From NCBI GenBank assembly GCA_022842785.1, contig JALHOW010000001.1:682001-746000 (forward strand): DNA of 64,000 nucleotides, read 5' to 3'. The notes below the pieces were generated by a model that was not told the origin of the DNA, did no database searches, and saw only the letters and a program-made list of their open reading frames with translations. This DNA is from Hyphomicrobiaceae bacterium (GTDB lineage Bacteria > Pseudomonadota > Alphaproteobacteria > Rhizobiales > Hyphomicrobiaceae). Made by a program: the position numbers and the translations under genes. Below, in pieces: positions 8,774 to 17,545 of the stretch. The first letter of the stretch is position 1, and each line of letters begins with the position of its first letter.

Positions 8774-9253
8774 TCAGACCGGTCGATCTCCACGATAGCG
8801 GCCGAAGCTCGCCTGCCCATTTTTCCCGAACAGGATGACGTCGTAGGTCTCGGGCGCGCCGCCCTCCATGCCTGGAGAGCCGATCGGCATGCCAGGTACG
8901 GCAAGCCCGATCGCGTCGGGCCTCTCAGCGAGGAGACGCTTTAGGGCGTGCGCGGGAACATGTCCCTCAATGATGTAGTTACCGAGTTGAGCCGTGTGGC
9001 AGGAGGCGAGAGCATCAGGAACGCCGAGGCGCGCCTTGACCGCGGACATGTCCGACGTGTCGGTGATCTCACCGATGAAACCGTGGTGCCTCAGGTGCGC
9101 GATCCAGCCGGTGCAGCACCCACAGTTTGGGTCCTTGTAGACGTGGAGCGCCGACGGGCTCTGAGCCCGAGCGGGAACTGTCAGGCCCAGTGTCATGCCA
9201 GCCATGAGGCCGAGCATCGTGCGGCGAGAACATCGGGTGATGCGCTGGGGCAT
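8774..9253 (-). CDS. DUF411 metal-binding protein, exported
   Basis: A 159-residue DUF411 protein. The N-terminus has a twin-arginine-like leader (SRRTMLGLM, ending in ARA around residue 30), so export, possibly by Tat, is expected. The mature part opens with a YKDPNCGCC motif (Cys44, 46, 47), the expected metal site, and later has SCHTAQLGNY with GHVPA, all typical of DUF411. DUF411 proteins occur in copper and cadmium resistance loci and are thought to bind metal in the periplasm. The ATG at 9253 is chosen because GGAGG sits 6 bp upstream; the ATG at 9265 lies before that site. It follows csoR by 34 bp on the same strand, opposite the copper ATPase. Confidence 0.9.
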   Translation of the reverse strand: MPQRITRCSRRTMLGLMAGMTLGLTVPARAQSPSALHVYKDPNCGCCTGWIAHLRHHGFIGEITDTSDMSAVKARLGVPDALASCHTAQLGNYIIEGHVPAHALKRLLAERPDAIGLAVPGMPIGSPGMEGGAPETYDVILFGKNGQASFGRYRGDRPV

Positions 9254-9287
9254 GTGGTCCTCCATGCAGTGCGTTGTGGGGATGCGA

Positions 9288-9563
9288 TCAGCGGTCGGAA
9301 CGGCTCAGCACTTCCATGAGCTCGGCAACCTTCTTCTCCTGTTCGGCCTTGCTGCCGCTGGCAATGGCGTGACGGACGCAGTGATCGACATGGTCGCGCA
9401 GCACGGATTCCTCGACGCGGCGCAGGGCTGCGCGCACGGCCGCGATCTGCGTGACGATATCGATGCAATAGCGGTCTTCCTCGACCATGCGGGCGAGGCC
9501 GCGCACCTGTCCTTCGATACGGTTGAGGCGCTTGAGGCGCGACGATTTTGCGTCATGTTTCAT
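9288..9563 (-). CDS. csoR: CsoR/RcnR-family metal-responsive repressor, copper type
   Basis: A 91-residue all-helical repressor (DUF156). The metal ligands match the CsoR pattern: Cys33 in RYCIDIV and His58/Cys62 in DHVDHC, the C-H-C set that binds Cu(I) in CsoR. Metal binding releases the tetramer from G-tract operators and derepresses the target. The start at 9563 matches the family N-terminus ([22 protein letters not shown]). The mRNA is predicted to be leaderless because the -10 box ends 7 bp before the ATG and no Shine-Dalgarno is present. It is divergent from copA and upstream of DUF411, with two operators in the shared 83-bp region. Autoregulation is very likely. Confidence 0.9.
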   Translation of the reverse strand: MKHDAKSSRLKRLNRIEGQVRGLARMVEEDRYCIDIVTQIAAVRAALRRVEESVLRDHVDHCVRHAIASGSKAEQEKKVAELMEVLSRSDR

Positions 9564-9570
9564 GGCTTGA

Positions 9571-9599
9571 CCTATACCCTGTGGGGGTATATGTGTCAA
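9571..9599 (-). promoter_or_regulatory. csoR promoter, predicted leaderless
   Basis: On the minus strand TTGACA (9594-9599) and TATAGG (9571-9576) are separated by exactly 17 bp. Only seven bases (TCAAGCC) lie between the -10 box and the csoR ATG, so transcription should begin at or next to the start codon. The first operator fills the spacer and overlaps the -10 box, a good position for steric repression. Confidence 0.65.
9573..9590. promoter_or_regulatory. CsoR operator 1 (csoR side)
   Basis: TATACCCTGTGGGGGTAT is a CsoR-type pseudo-palindrome: A/T-rich ends flanking a C-tract and a G-tract. It overlaps the csoR -10 box. It is 17/18 identical to the reverse complement of the second site 30 bp away. 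Confidence 0.75.
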
Positions 9600-9602
9600 G
9601 CA

Positions 9603-9620
9603 ATACCCCCATAGGGTATA
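9603..9620. promoter_or_regulatory. CsoR operator 2 (copA side)
   Basis: ATACCCCCATAGGGTATA is the inverted copy of operator 1 with one base difference. It lies 26 bp before the preferred copA start and overlaps a possible plus-strand -10 box (TATAAG, 9617-9622). Each divergent gene therefore has its own operator. No good plus-strand -35 box is visible. Confidence 0.72.
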
Positions 9621-9646
9621 AGAAAGCGAATATGCGGAAGGTTGCC

Positions 9647-12010
9647 ATGAGCGAGCATGACCATCACGGATCACACAGCGGCAGCTGTTGCGGCGGGCAC
9701 GGCGATGCCAAACCTGCACAGCAGGCCAAGGATCCCGTCTGCGGCATGAGCGTGGACCCGGCGACGGCCAAGCACCGCCACACGCACGAAGGCCAGGACT
9801 ACTATTTCTGCTCGGCGGGATGTCGCGAGAAGTTTATCGCCGACCCCATGAAGTATCTCGCGCCGGAGAGCGCGTCGCCGTCGGTGCCCGTGCCGGAAGG
9901 CACGATCTATACCTGCCCCATGCATCCCGAAATCCGGCAGGAGGGGCCGGGCTCCTGCCCGATCTGTGGCATGGCGCTCGAGCCGGAGATCGCAACTGCC
10001 GATTCCGGCCCCAATCCCGAACTCATCGACATGACGCGGCGCTTCTGGATCGGCCTGGCGCTCGCGCTGCCCGTATTCATGCTCGAAATGGGCGGCCACC
10101 TAGTTGATTTGCACCAGTGGCTCGGTCAGCAGACGTCGAACTGGATGCAGCTCGTGCTGGCAACGCCTGTCGTGCTGTGGGCGGGCTGGCCGTTCTTCGA
10201 ACGCGGTTGGGCGTCGATCAAGACGCGCAATCTCAACATGTTCACGCTCATTGCCATCGGCACGGGCGTGGCGTGGCTTTACAGCATTGTCGGCACGATC
10301 TGGCCGGGGCTGTTCCCCGCCTCCATGCGCGGGCATGACGGTTCCGTCGCCATTTACTTCGAAGCGGCGGCCGTGATCACGGTGCTGGTGCTGCTCGGAC
10401 AGGTGCTGGAGCTGCGCGCACGCGAGCAGACGAGCGGTGCCATTCGCGCGCTTCTCGACCTCTCGCCGAAGATGGCGCGGCGCATCCGCTCGGACGGCAC
10501 GGATGAAGATGTAAATCTGGACGAGGTCATAGCCGGCGAGCGCCTGCGCGTCCGGCCCGGCGAGCGCGTCCCTGTCGACGGCGGAATCCTGGAAGGACGG
10601 AGCGCTCTCGACGAGTCGATGGTGACCGGCGAATCCATGCCTGTGACCAAGAGCACTGGCGACAAGGTCATCGGCGGTACGATGAACCAGTCGGGCGGCT
10701 TCGTCATGCGCGCCGACAAGGTCGGCCGCGACACCATGCTCGCGCGCATCGTGCAGATGGTGGCTGAGGCGCAGCGTAGCCGCGCGCCCATCCAGCGATT
10801 GGCGGATCAGGTCTCGGCGTGGTTCGTGCCGGCCGTGATCGCAGTGTCGGTGCTGGCGTTCATCGCCTGGTCGCTCTGGGGACCGGAGCCGCGGCTGACG
10901 TTCGGCCTCATTGCGGCAGTGTCCGTACTCATCATCGCGTGCCCGTGCGCGCTGGGTTTGGCAACGCCCATGTCGATCATGGTTGGCGTGGGGCGTGGCG
11001 CGCAGTCGGGCGTTCTGATCAAGAACGCCGAGGCGCTCGAACACATGGAGAAGGTCGACACACTCGTCGTTGACAAGACCGGTACGTTGACCGAGGGACG
11101 GCCGAGCGTCGTGGCATTGCATGTTGCGTCGGGTGTCGTCGAAAGCGAACTCCTGCGTCTCGCCGCAAGTCTCGAGCGGAGCAGCGAGCATCCCCTCGCG
11201 GATGCGATCGTGCGCGCCGCGGGGGAGCGCAATCTTACGCTTGCGAATCCCGAGAGCTTCGACTCGCCCATCGGCAAAGGTGTCGTCGGTACTGTCGAGG
11301 GCAGGGCACTCGTGATCGGCAATCGGCGCATCATGGCGGACGCGCATATCGACACGGCTGGGCTCGACGCGCGTGCCGACGACATGCGCCGCGATGGCGC
11401 CACGGCTATCTATGTCGCCGTCGACGGCAAGGCAGCGGGCCTCATTGCGATCGCCGATCCGGTGAAGGCAACGACGCCGGCGGCCATCGCCGCGCTCAAG
11501 GAAGCGGGCATCCGCGTCGTCATGCTGACGGGTGACAACAAGACCACAGCCGACGCCGTGGCGCGCCAGCTCGGCATTCCCGAAGTCGAGGCCGAGGTTC
11601 TGCCCGAGGACAAGAGCAAGGTCGTCGCGCGGTTGCGGAAAGAGGGCCGCGTCGTCGCCATGGCAGGAGATGGCATCAACGATGCGCCGGCACTTGCGGC
11701 TGCAGATGTGGGCATAGCCATGGGAACAGGCACGGACGTCGCCATGGAGAGCGCCGGCGTGACCTTGCTCAAGGGCGATCTCGGCGGCATCGTTCGCGCG
11801 CGACATCTCTCGGCGGCGACCATGAGCAATATCCGCCAGAACCTGTTCTTCGCCTTCATCTACAACGCAGCGGGCGTGCCGGTGGCTGCGGGTGTGCTCT
11901 ATCCGGTCTTCGGCATTCTGCTCTCGCCGATCATCGCGGCCGCAGCTATGGCGCTTTCATCGGCAAGCGTCATCATGAACGCGCTGCGGCTCCGGCAGGT
12001 CAATCTGTGA
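9647..12010 (+). CDS. copA: Copper-translocating P1B-type ATPase
   Basis: A 787-residue inner-membrane Cu+ exporter. The N-terminus is not the usual HMA ferredoxin fold. It has a His/Cys-rich start ([16 protein letters not shown]), then a YHS domain at about 28-72 ([18 protein letters not shown]), then a heavy-metal-binding domain with YTCPMHPEI and [12 protein letters not shown]. The transport CPC motif is Cys432-Pro-Cys434. The phosphorylated Asp476 lies in [15 protein letters not shown] and [11 protein letters not shown] complete the P-type set. The start at 9647 follows GGAAGG; an alternative ATG at 9632 would add five residues. It is divergent from csoR with an operator upstream, so copper induction is expected. 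It works with the exported DUF411 protein. Confidence 0.95.
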   Translation: MSEHDHHGSHSGSCCGGHGDAKPAQQAKDPVCGMSVDPATAKHRHTHEGQDYYFCSAGCREKFIADPMKYLAPESASPSVPVPEGTIYTCPMHPEIRQEGPGSCPICGMALEPEIATADSGPNPELIDMTRRFWIGLALALPVFMLEMGGHLVDLHQWLGQQTSNWMQLVLATPVVLWAGWPFFERGWASIKTRNLNMFTLIAIGTGVAWLYSIVGTIWPGLFPASMRGHDGSVAIYFEAAAVITVLVLLGQVLELRAREQTSGAIRALLDLSPKMARRIRSDGTDEDVNLDEVIAGERLRVRPGERVPVDGGILEGRSALDESMVTGESMPVTKSTGDKVIGGTMNQSGGFVMRADKVGRDTMLARIVQMVAEAQRSRAPIQRLADQVSAWFVPAVIAVSVLAFIAWSLWGPEPRLTFGLIAAVSVLIIACPCALGLATPMSIMVGVGRGAQSGVLIKNAEALEHMEKVDTLVVDKTGTLTEGRPSVVALHVASGVVESELLRLAASLERSSEHPLADAIVRAAGERNLTLANPESFDSPIGKGVVGTVEGRALVIGNRRIMADAHIDTAGLDARADDMRRDGATAIYVAVDGKAAGLIAIADPVKATTPAAIAALKEAGIRVVMLTGDNKTTADAVARQLGIPEVEAEVLPEDKSKVVARLRKEGRVVAMAGDGINDAPALAAADVGIAMGTGTDVAMESAGVTLLKGDLGGIVRARHLSAATMSNIRQNLFFAFIYNAAGVPVAAGVLYPVFGILLSPIIAAAAMALSSASVIMNALRLRQVNL

Positions 12011-12016
12011 CGCGTG

Positions 12017-12499
12017 CTACACAGCGATTGCGGTGGCGAACAGTGCAGCTGCCAGGAGCGCCGCAATCGTGCGCACGTGGTTCCACCACGTCCAGGCTTC
12101 CAAGTAATGCGTCCACGTCGAGCTGAGAGCGGCGTCCGTCAACGCTGTTACAGCAAGCTTCTCGTTGAGCGGCACATTGCGGACAATCGTGACGCCGAGC
12201 GTGCCGAAGAGATAGAAGGCAGCCGCGATCCGGCTGAGCACGGCTCCGGGAGCATCCCACACGTTCGGTGTTCCTGCCGCGACGATGAGAGCAATGATGC
12301 CGGTGCCGAAGAAGATCGTGAAGAAGAGCGGGTTCAGCACGGTCACGTTTATGTTCTGCATGGCACGAGCCCCCTCGGTATCGGGGCCTTGCGCGAGCGC
12401 CTTCATCACGAAGTTCGAGAACGCGAAGAAGATCCCACCGACGAGACCGGTGCCGGTCGTTGCCGTGACCAGGAGTAGAATCTCAAGCCATTCCGGCAT
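12017..12499 (-). CDS. DUF1772 (anthrone-oxygenase-like) membrane protein
   Basis: A 160-residue protein with about four membrane segments, starting with MPEWLEILLLVTATTGTGLV. The LNPLFFTIFFGTG segment and the late AWTWWNHVRT are typical of DUF1772, a family related to anthrone oxygenase-like and DoxX-like membrane proteins with no settled bacterial function. The start at 12499 follows a GGGG stretch; the open frame to 12535 has a non-hydrophobic leader. It converges on copA with a 6-bp gap and lies 64 bp downstream of the SDR gene on the same strand. Confidence 0.82.
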   Translation of the reverse strand: MPEWLEILLLVTATTGTGLVGGIFFAFSNFVMKALAQGPDTEGARAMQNINVTVLNPLFFTIFFGTGIIALIVAAGTPNVWDAPGAVLSRIAAAFYLFGTLGVTIVRNVPLNEKLAVTALTDAALSSTWTHYLEAWTWWNHVRTIAALLAAALFATAIAV

Positions 12500-12543
12500 T
12501 GGTGGTCCCCCGGATGGATGCGTGGCAGAACGCACGGCTAGTA

Positions 12544-12569
12544 CCAGTCACTAGTGCCAGTCACTAGTG
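12544..12569. repeat. 13-bp tandem duplication across an SDR stop codon
   Basis: CCAGTCACTAGTG occurs twice back to back (12544-12556, 12557-12569). The second copy contains the stop codon of the SDR gene (12564-12566). CAGTCAC at 12558-12564 also pairs with GTGACTG at 12573-12579, so a small hairpin could form at the gene end. There is no T-run. Confidence 0.7.
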
Positions 12570-13319
12570 TATGTGACTGCCGCCATTCACGTCGATGACT
12601 GCGCCGGTAACATAGGCCGAGAGTGACGAGGCCAGGAACAGGCAGACGCCGGCAATATCCTGCGGCTGGCCCGCGCGCCCCAGAGGTACAGAAGCGATGA
12701 TCTGAGTCTGCGCCTCCTTGCTGAGCTTGCCGCCATGAATGTCCGTGTCGACGAACGAGGGGCAGATCACATTTGCCCGCACACCCTTGGGGCCAAGCTC
12801 GCGCGCCAGAACCCTGGTCAGGCTCATCACACCGCCCTTGGCCGCGGCGTAGTGTGCGCCGCCGAACAGGCCACCACCACGTTGCGCTGCGACGGATGCA
12901 ATGTTGATGATCGAGCCGCTGCCGGCCGCAATCATGGATCGTGCTGCAGCCTGGCAGACGTGGAATGTGCCGCGCAGGTTCACGTCCATCATCGCGTCGT
13001 AGCGATCCGGTGCGATATCGACGAACGATGCGGGTTCGGCCATGCCCGCGGAGTTCACGACCGCGGCAATGGGACCGAGCGCGTGCTCTGCTGCCGCGAT
13101 GACATCGAAGCATTGCTGGCGGTTCGTGACATCGCAGGCATAGCCTTTGTGGCCGCTACCCGGGAGCGCAGCGGCGGCGGCTTCCGCGCCCGCACCATCG
13201 ATGTCGAGGACAGCGACGCGCGCGCCGTGCTCGGCGAATGCTACAGCCGTTGCGCGGCCGATGCTGCGCGCACCGCCGCCGCCCGTCACCACGCAAACTT
13301 TGTCGTGAAGCAGTTTCAT
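12564..13319 (-). CDS. SDR-family oxidoreductase
   Basis: A 251-residue classical short-chain dehydrogenase. It has a glycine-rich nucleotide motif TGGGGARSIG (12-21), Asp39 after the second strand (VLDID, favouring NAD+ over NADP+), NSAGM at 89-93, catalytic Ser142, and Tyr157-x3-Lys161 (YAAAK). The C-terminal end carries the usual G-x-x-x-D-V-N-G-G. Such enzymes act on secondary alcohols or ketones of sugars, steroids or acyl chains; the substrate is not readable. The ATG at 13319 follows a GGGA-rich site. It is divergent from the class II aldolase-like gene, which may act on related substrates. Confidence 0.92.
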   Translation of the reverse strand: MKLLHDKVCVVTGGGGARSIGRATAVAFAEHGARVAVLDIDGAGAEAAAAALPGSGHKGYACDVTNRQQCFDVIAAAEHALGPIAAVVNSAGMAEPASFVDIAPDRYDAMMDVNLRGTFHVCQAAARSMIAAGSGSIINIASVAAQRGGGLFGGAHYAAAKGGVMSLTRVLARELGPKGVRANVICPSFVDTDIHGGKLSKEAQTQIIASVPLGRAGQPQDIAGVCLFLASSLSAYVTGAVIDVNGGSHIH

Positions 13320-13553
13320 GCGATCCCTCCCAAGGGCAGCGAAGTTGGAGCGCGAGCAGGGACTTGACCTGATCTTCGTCCTATTTGAAGCGTTCCATGG
13401 CCTTGGTTAGACCAGGGCCCAACCTCTAAGGTCAAGGCGTTGGGCCTTGCTCCTGGGATGCACGCCCAGAAATTCCGTGGGAGGTTGCTTGGCATGGCGC
13501 CATATCCTTCCTATCATTTTGTGCCCATTCATTTCCCGATAGTGAGGATCTCC

Positions 13554-14279
13554 ATGCCGACTTCTGCCAACTCGCCCATGCGCCTGCGCCGCGAGCTTGC
13601 CGCCGCCTTCCGCCTTGCAGAAAAGTTCGGTTACTCGGAAGGCATCTGCAATCACTTCTCGGTCGTGGTGCCGGGCAAGGAGGAGCGCTATCTGATCAAT
13701 CCCTATGGCCTGCATTGGTCGGAGATGCGCCCGGAGCACCTGCTGCTCATCGATGGCGACGGCCAGGTCGTCGAGGGAGATGGTGAGGTCGAGGCCACGG
13801 CGCGGCACATCCACGTGCAAGGCCATCGGGCCAATCCGCGCCACCAGTGCATTCTGCATGTGCACATGCCGTGGGCGACATCGCTCACGATGGTCCAGAA
13901 TGGCCGGCTCGAGATGGCGCACCAGACGGCGGCGCGCTACTACGGACGTGTCGCCTACCAGTCGTTCGGTGGTATTGCGCTCGATGAGGAGGAAGGAAAG
14001 CGCATTGCCGAGGCGCAGAAGACGAATCCCACGGCGGATGTCTTCTTCCTTGCTCACCACGGCATATCGATCGGCGGGCCGTCGATCGCCTTCGCTTTCG
14101 ATGATCTCTACTATCTCGAGCGGGCGGCAAAGCAGCAGGTTCTGGCCATGTCCACAGGCCTGCCCTTGCGGGTGATGACCGACGAGCAGTCCAAGGATAC
14201 GGCACGCCAGTACATGCAGGTCATCGACGTCCAGGCGGAGAAGCACTTCGACGCGCTCATGCGGATCAACGGATTGTGA
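13554..14279 (+). CDS. Class II aldolase/adducin family protein
   Basis: A 241-residue protein of the class II aldolase/adducin domain family (relatives: L-fuculose-phosphate and L-ribulose-phosphate 4-epimerase/aldolases). Zinc-ligand-type histidines appear in LHVHMPWAT and FLAHHGISIGG, and GICNHFS near the start is typical. Family members without a sugar-phosphate pathway around them are often decarboxylases or unassigned. ATG at 13554 follows GTGAGGATCT; the open frame back to 13440 adds 38 unlikely residues. It is divergent from the SDR gene. Confidence 0.88.
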   Translation: MPTSANSPMRLRRELAAAFRLAEKFGYSEGICNHFSVVVPGKEERYLINPYGLHWSEMRPEHLLLIDGDGQVVEGDGEVEATARHIHVQGHRANPRHQCILHVHMPWATSLTMVQNGRLEMAHQTAARYYGRVAYQSFGGIALDEEEGKRIAEAQKTNPTADVFFLAHHGISIGGPSIAFAFDDLYYLERAAKQQVLAMSTGLPLRVMTDEQSKDTARQYMQVIDVQAEKHFDALMRINGL

Positions 14280-14383
14280 CCCGAGCCTCGTCGAGGTCGG
14301 CTCCAGTGGAACACTAATACGCGTTACGTTGCGCGCTGCTTCAAGGCATACGCGCCAATAATAATTTCAGGGAGGATATCACC

Positions 14384-15406
14384 ATGGCCCGTTCGCCATT
14401 CCCGACCACTATTGCCGGCAGCCTGCCGAAGCCTGCCTGGCTCGCGGAGCCCGAAAAGCTTTGGGGCGCATGGCGGCATGAGGGCGATGATCTGCGCCGT
14501 GCGCAGGAGGATGCCGTACTCGTGTGGCTTAAGCTGCAGGAGGATGCGGGCATCGACATCGTCTCTGACGGCGAGCAGTTCCGCATTCATTTTGTGCATG
14601 GCTTTCTCGAGCACGTCGGCGGCATCGACTGGCAGAAGAAGACGCAGATGGGCATTCGCGACAACCGTTATGTCGTCGAGGTGCCGACCGTCACCGGGCC
14701 GATCACGCGCAAGAGGTCTGTGCACAACGAGGATGTGCGCTTCGTGCGGGCGAACACGACGCGGCAGATGAAGTTCACGCTGCCGGGGCCGATGACGATC
14801 TGCGATACGATCGCGGATGCCCACTATGGTCGCCGCGCCGACATGGCCATGGCCTTTGCGAAGGTGCTCAATGCCGAGGCGCGCGAGTTGGAAGCGCTCG
14901 GCGCGGATGTCATCCAGTTCGACGAACCGGCCTTCAATGTGTTCATGCGCGATGTGAAGGAGTGGGGCGTTGCCGCGCTGGAAGCTGCGGCGGAAGGGCT
15001 GAAGTGCACTACCGCTGTCCATATCTGCTACGGCTATGGCATCGAGGCCAATCTCAAGTGGAAGGAAACGCTCGGCGGTGAGTGGCGTCAGTACGAGGAG
15101 ATCTTTCCCGCGCTGAACCGGTCGAAGATCCAGCAGGTGTCGCTCGAATGTGCGGGCTCCAGAGTGCCGATTTCGCTGATCTCGCATCTCTCCGACAAGA
15201 CCATCCTCGTCGGCGCTATCGATGTTGCGACGAGCCAGATCGAGACGCCCGAGCAGGTCGCCGGAACGCTGAGGGAGGCGCTGAAGCATGCCGATGCCGA
15301 GCGCATTCAGGGCTGCACGAACTGCGGCATGGCACCTTTGCCGCGCGCGGTCGCGGCAGGCAAGTTGCGGGCCCTTGGTGCGGGCGCCAAACTTCTGAGG
15401 GCGTGA
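14384..15406 (+). CDS. MetE C-terminal-domain methyltransferase, MesD-like core methionine synthase
   Basis: A 340-residue protein equivalent to only the C-terminal catalytic half of cobalamin-independent methionine synthase. It opens with FPTTIAGSLPKPAWL and has DIVSDGEQ, IQFDEPAFNVF, and AVHICYGYG. The presumed zinc ligands are the His/Cys of HICYGYG, the Cys of SLECAGS and the Cys of CTNCGMAPLP. From memory it resembles the core (folate-independent) MesD proteins closely along its length. MesD methylates homocysteine using an unusual donor and, where studied, needs the partner MesX (DUF1852) and oxygen. No DUF1852 gene is adjacent. GGGAGG precedes the start. Full MetE function with methyltetrahydrofolate is unlikely because the N-terminal half is absent. 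Confidence 0.82.
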   Translation: MARSPFPTTIAGSLPKPAWLAEPEKLWGAWRHEGDDLRRAQEDAVLVWLKLQEDAGIDIVSDGEQFRIHFVHGFLEHVGGIDWQKKTQMGIRDNRYVVEVPTVTGPITRKRSVHNEDVRFVRANTTRQMKFTLPGPMTICDTIADAHYGRRADMAMAFAKVLNAEARELEALGADVIQFDEPAFNVFMRDVKEWGVAALEAAAEGLKCTTAVHICYGYGIEANLKWKETLGGEWRQYEEIFPALNRSKIQQVSLECAGSRVPISLISHLSDKTILVGAIDVATSQIETPEQVAGTLREALKHADAERIQGCTNCGMAPLPRAVAAGKLRALGAGAKLLRA

Positions 15407-15427
15407 GAGAAGCCCGCCAATCGGGTG

Positions 15428-16243
15428 TCAATTGGCCTTGATGAACTGGGCAATGCGCGCGACGGCCTGACCTTCGATGCCGAGAAATCCGTGCTGCGAC
15501 ATCGCTTGGCAGGGGTCCGAGCGTGGTGTGCTGCCACCATCGAGCAGCGCGGCTTCGACCTTGCGGGATCCAGTCAGCGCCTTCGTGAGTTTCGGCGTGT
15601 CGGATGCCGGTGTGATGTCACAGCCATCGTGTCGGTGTGAGAGGACGAGCGTCGGCACCTTGACCGCGGAGAGCTTCATGCTCGCCACGCCATGGGGGTG
15701 GCTGGTGCGGATATTCCAGTTCGACTTGGCGCGCGTGATCGTCGATGTCAGCACGATGCCATCGACATTCTTCGTGGCGATCCCACCGCCCGCTGCCGAG
15801 AACGTGCCCATGCTCGTGCCGACGAGCCATACGGGTACGTTGGCCTGCTTCTTCAGGTAGTCGACTACAGCACCTATGTCGGTCGCGTGCGCGCTACTCA
15901 TCCTGAAGACGGCATTCATGCCGCGATCGCCCTGATGGTCGGCAGGGGCGTCCATGACGGCGACCATGAAACCCTGGCGGGCGAAGCTGTCGCGTGTCCG
16001 CACGAGGAAGTTCTGCGCGCCCCAGCCCATGGAGGTCGCGCTTTTGAGACGCAGTGCGCCATGACCGCCGGCAAACAGGATCATCGAGGCAACGGGTTTG
16101 TCCGGCTTTATGAGGATGAAGGCCTGCTTTACGCCACGCGGAGACTGGACCGAGACGAGGCTGGCCTCCTGAGCCGAGGCCATGCCGGCCAGAAACGAGC
16201 AGGCTGGGATGGCAAGCATCCAGAATAATGCGCGACGCAGCAT
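15428..16243 (-). CDS. Exported alpha/beta hydrolase
   Basis: A 271-residue alpha/beta hydrolase. It starts with a signal peptide (LRRALFWMLAIPACSFLAGMASAQ), so it is probably periplasmic. The nucleophile elbow is GTSMG in VWLVGTSMGTFSAAGG. A possible acid residue is the Asp in HRHDGCD and the late His is in MSQHGFLGIEG. LFAGGHGALRL is the oxyanion-side loop. The substrate is unknown. The start at 16243 has GGGAGA upstream and opens the signal peptide directly; the long frame up to 16651 is antisense to ada and was rejected. It is divergent from ada. Confidence 0.87.
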   Translation of the reverse strand: MLRRALFWMLAIPACSFLAGMASAQEASLVSVQSPRGVKQAFILIKPDKPVASMILFAGGHGALRLKSATSMGWGAQNFLVRTRDSFARQGFMVAVMDAPADHQGDRGMNAVFRMSSAHATDIGAVVDYLKKQANVPVWLVGTSMGTFSAAGGGIATKNVDGIVLTSTITRAKSNWNIRTSHPHGVASMKLSAVKVPTLVLSHRHDGCDITPASDTPKLTKALTGSRKVEAALLDGGSTPRSDPCQAMSQHGFLGIEGQAVARIAQFIKAN

Positions 16244-16378
16244 GATGGTCTCCCGAACGAAGGTATAGACAGCGGAATAGCGGCTCATTGGCAGGTAGAG
16301 CAGCGCCACGGTCAATCCTTCAAATGGCGGGTTAGACGTCTGTAACTGCGCTTTTGTCAGCCGTTCAATGAGAATCTG

Positions 16379-16391
16379 AATTTGAAAGCAA
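16379..16391 (+). promoter_or_regulatory. Possible Ada box upstream of ada
   Basis: AATT-TGAAA-GCAA repeats the arrangement of the E. coli ada operator, where AATT and GCAA are separated by five bases and bound by methylated Ada. It lies 68 bp before the ada start codon, suitable for activation just upstream of a -35 region. The site is short, so a chance match cannot be excluded. Confidence 0.45.
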
Positions 16392-16459
16392 GGATCAGAG
16401 TGCGGTCGGGAAGGCGGGCGCCTATCTTCCGATCTTGGAAGTGAGAAAGGACGCGAGCG

Positions 16460-17545
16460 ATGACACGCACCATCGACAGGCCGAAGAGCCGCCGCTCTGG
16501 CGAGTTGGCTCAGGACCGCTACTACGCGGCGGTCATCGCTCGTGACAAGGCCCTGGACGGCACGTTCGTGTACTCGGTCGCGACGACTGGGATTTACTGC
16601 CGACCGTCCTGTCCGTCGCGCCACGCACGCCGCGAGAACATGGCGTTCCATGCCTCAAGCGAGGCCGCACGCGCAGCCGGCTTCCGTCCCTGCAAGCGCT
16701 GCAAGCCCGATGCAGCATCACTCGACGCGGAGCATGCACGCATGGTCGCGGAAGCCTGTCGCATGATCGAAGCTGCCGAGGAGCCGCCGACGCTCGATGC
16801 GCTGGCTGCTGCCGTTGGCCTCAGCCCCTACTACTTCCATCGCATCTTCAAGAGCACGACGGGCGTGACACCCAAGGCGTACGCCATGGCACATCGCCAG
16901 AAACGCGTCCGCGACAATCTTCAAAGGAGCACCAGCGTGACCGAAGCCATTCATGAGGCCGGTTTCAATTCGAGCGGCCGCTTCTATGCCAATGCCGACG
17001 AAGTGCTCGGCATGACACCCACGACTTTCCGCGCCGGCGGGAAGAACATGCAACTCCGCTTCGCGATCGGGAAGTGCTCGCTTGGCGCGATCCTGGTCGC
17101 GGCAAGCGACAAGGGTATTGCCGCCATCCTGCTTGGTGATGATCCGGAAGCGCTCGTGCGCGATCTCGAGGAACGCTTTCCCAAGTCCGAGCTGATCGGC
17201 GGGGACCAGAAATTCGAGGATGTAGTGGCGAGGACGATCGCACTCATCGAGGCGCCGGGCAGCGCGTTCGACCTGCCGCTCGATGTGCGCGGAACAGCCT
17301 TCCAGCACCGCGTCTGGCAGGCCCTGCGCGAAATCCCTGTCGGTTCGACGCTGAGCTACAGCGAGCTTGCCGAGCGCATCGGTCTGCCGAAGGCCGTGCG
17401 GGCTGTGGCTGCGGCATGTGCGGCGAACCGCATCGCGGTTGCGATCCCATGCCACCGCGTGGTGCGCAATGATGGTGGGCTCTCGGGCTATCGCTGGGGT
17501 GTCGAGCGCAAACGCGAACTGCTGTCGCGGGAGCAGCGCTCATGA
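16460..17545 (+). CDS. ada: Ada: methyl-phosphotriester/O6-methylguanine repair protein and activator
   Basis: A 361-residue full-length Ada. Residues ~20-90 form the zinc domain with Cys47, Cys51, Cys78 and Cys81 (YCRPSCPSR, FRPCKRCKP), which takes methyl groups from DNA phosphotriesters. An AraC-type DNA-binding domain follows at ~105-195. The C-terminal O6-methylguanine methyltransferase has the acceptor Cys331 in PCHRVV. Methylation of the N-terminal Cys turns Ada into an activator of its own operon. The stop overlaps the start of the 2OG-Fe(II) oxygenase by four bases (ATGA), so both should be induced together. A possible Ada box lies upstream. Confidence 0.96.
   Translation: MTRTIDRPKSRRSGELAQDRYYAAVIARDKALDGTFVYSVATTGIYCRPSCPSRHARRENMAFHASSEAARAAGFRPCKRCKPDAASLDAEHARMVAEACRMIEAAEEPPTLDALAAAVGLSPYYFHRIFKSTTGVTPKAYAMAHRQKRVRDNLQRSTSVTEAIHEAGFNSSGRFYANADEVLGMTPTTFRAGGKNMQLRFAIGKCSLGAILVAASDKGIAAILLGDDPEALVRDLEERFPKSELIGGDQKFEDVVARTIALIEAPGSAFDLPLDVRGTAFQHRVWQALREIPVGSTLSYSELAERIGLPKAVRAVAAACAANRIAVAIPCHRVVRNDGGLSGYRWGVERKRELLSREQRS

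Noticed and set aside
10100-11806. Long open frame antisense to copA
   Set aside because: It mirrors the codon structure of the real ATPase gene in GC-rich DNA, has Arg/His/Asp-heavy composition and no family motifs.
14280-14383. Possible SAM or cobalamin riboswitch before the MesD-like gene
   Set aside because: Only a short GAGCC/GGCTC hairpin is visible; conserved riboswitch core sequences are not recognisable in 104 bp.
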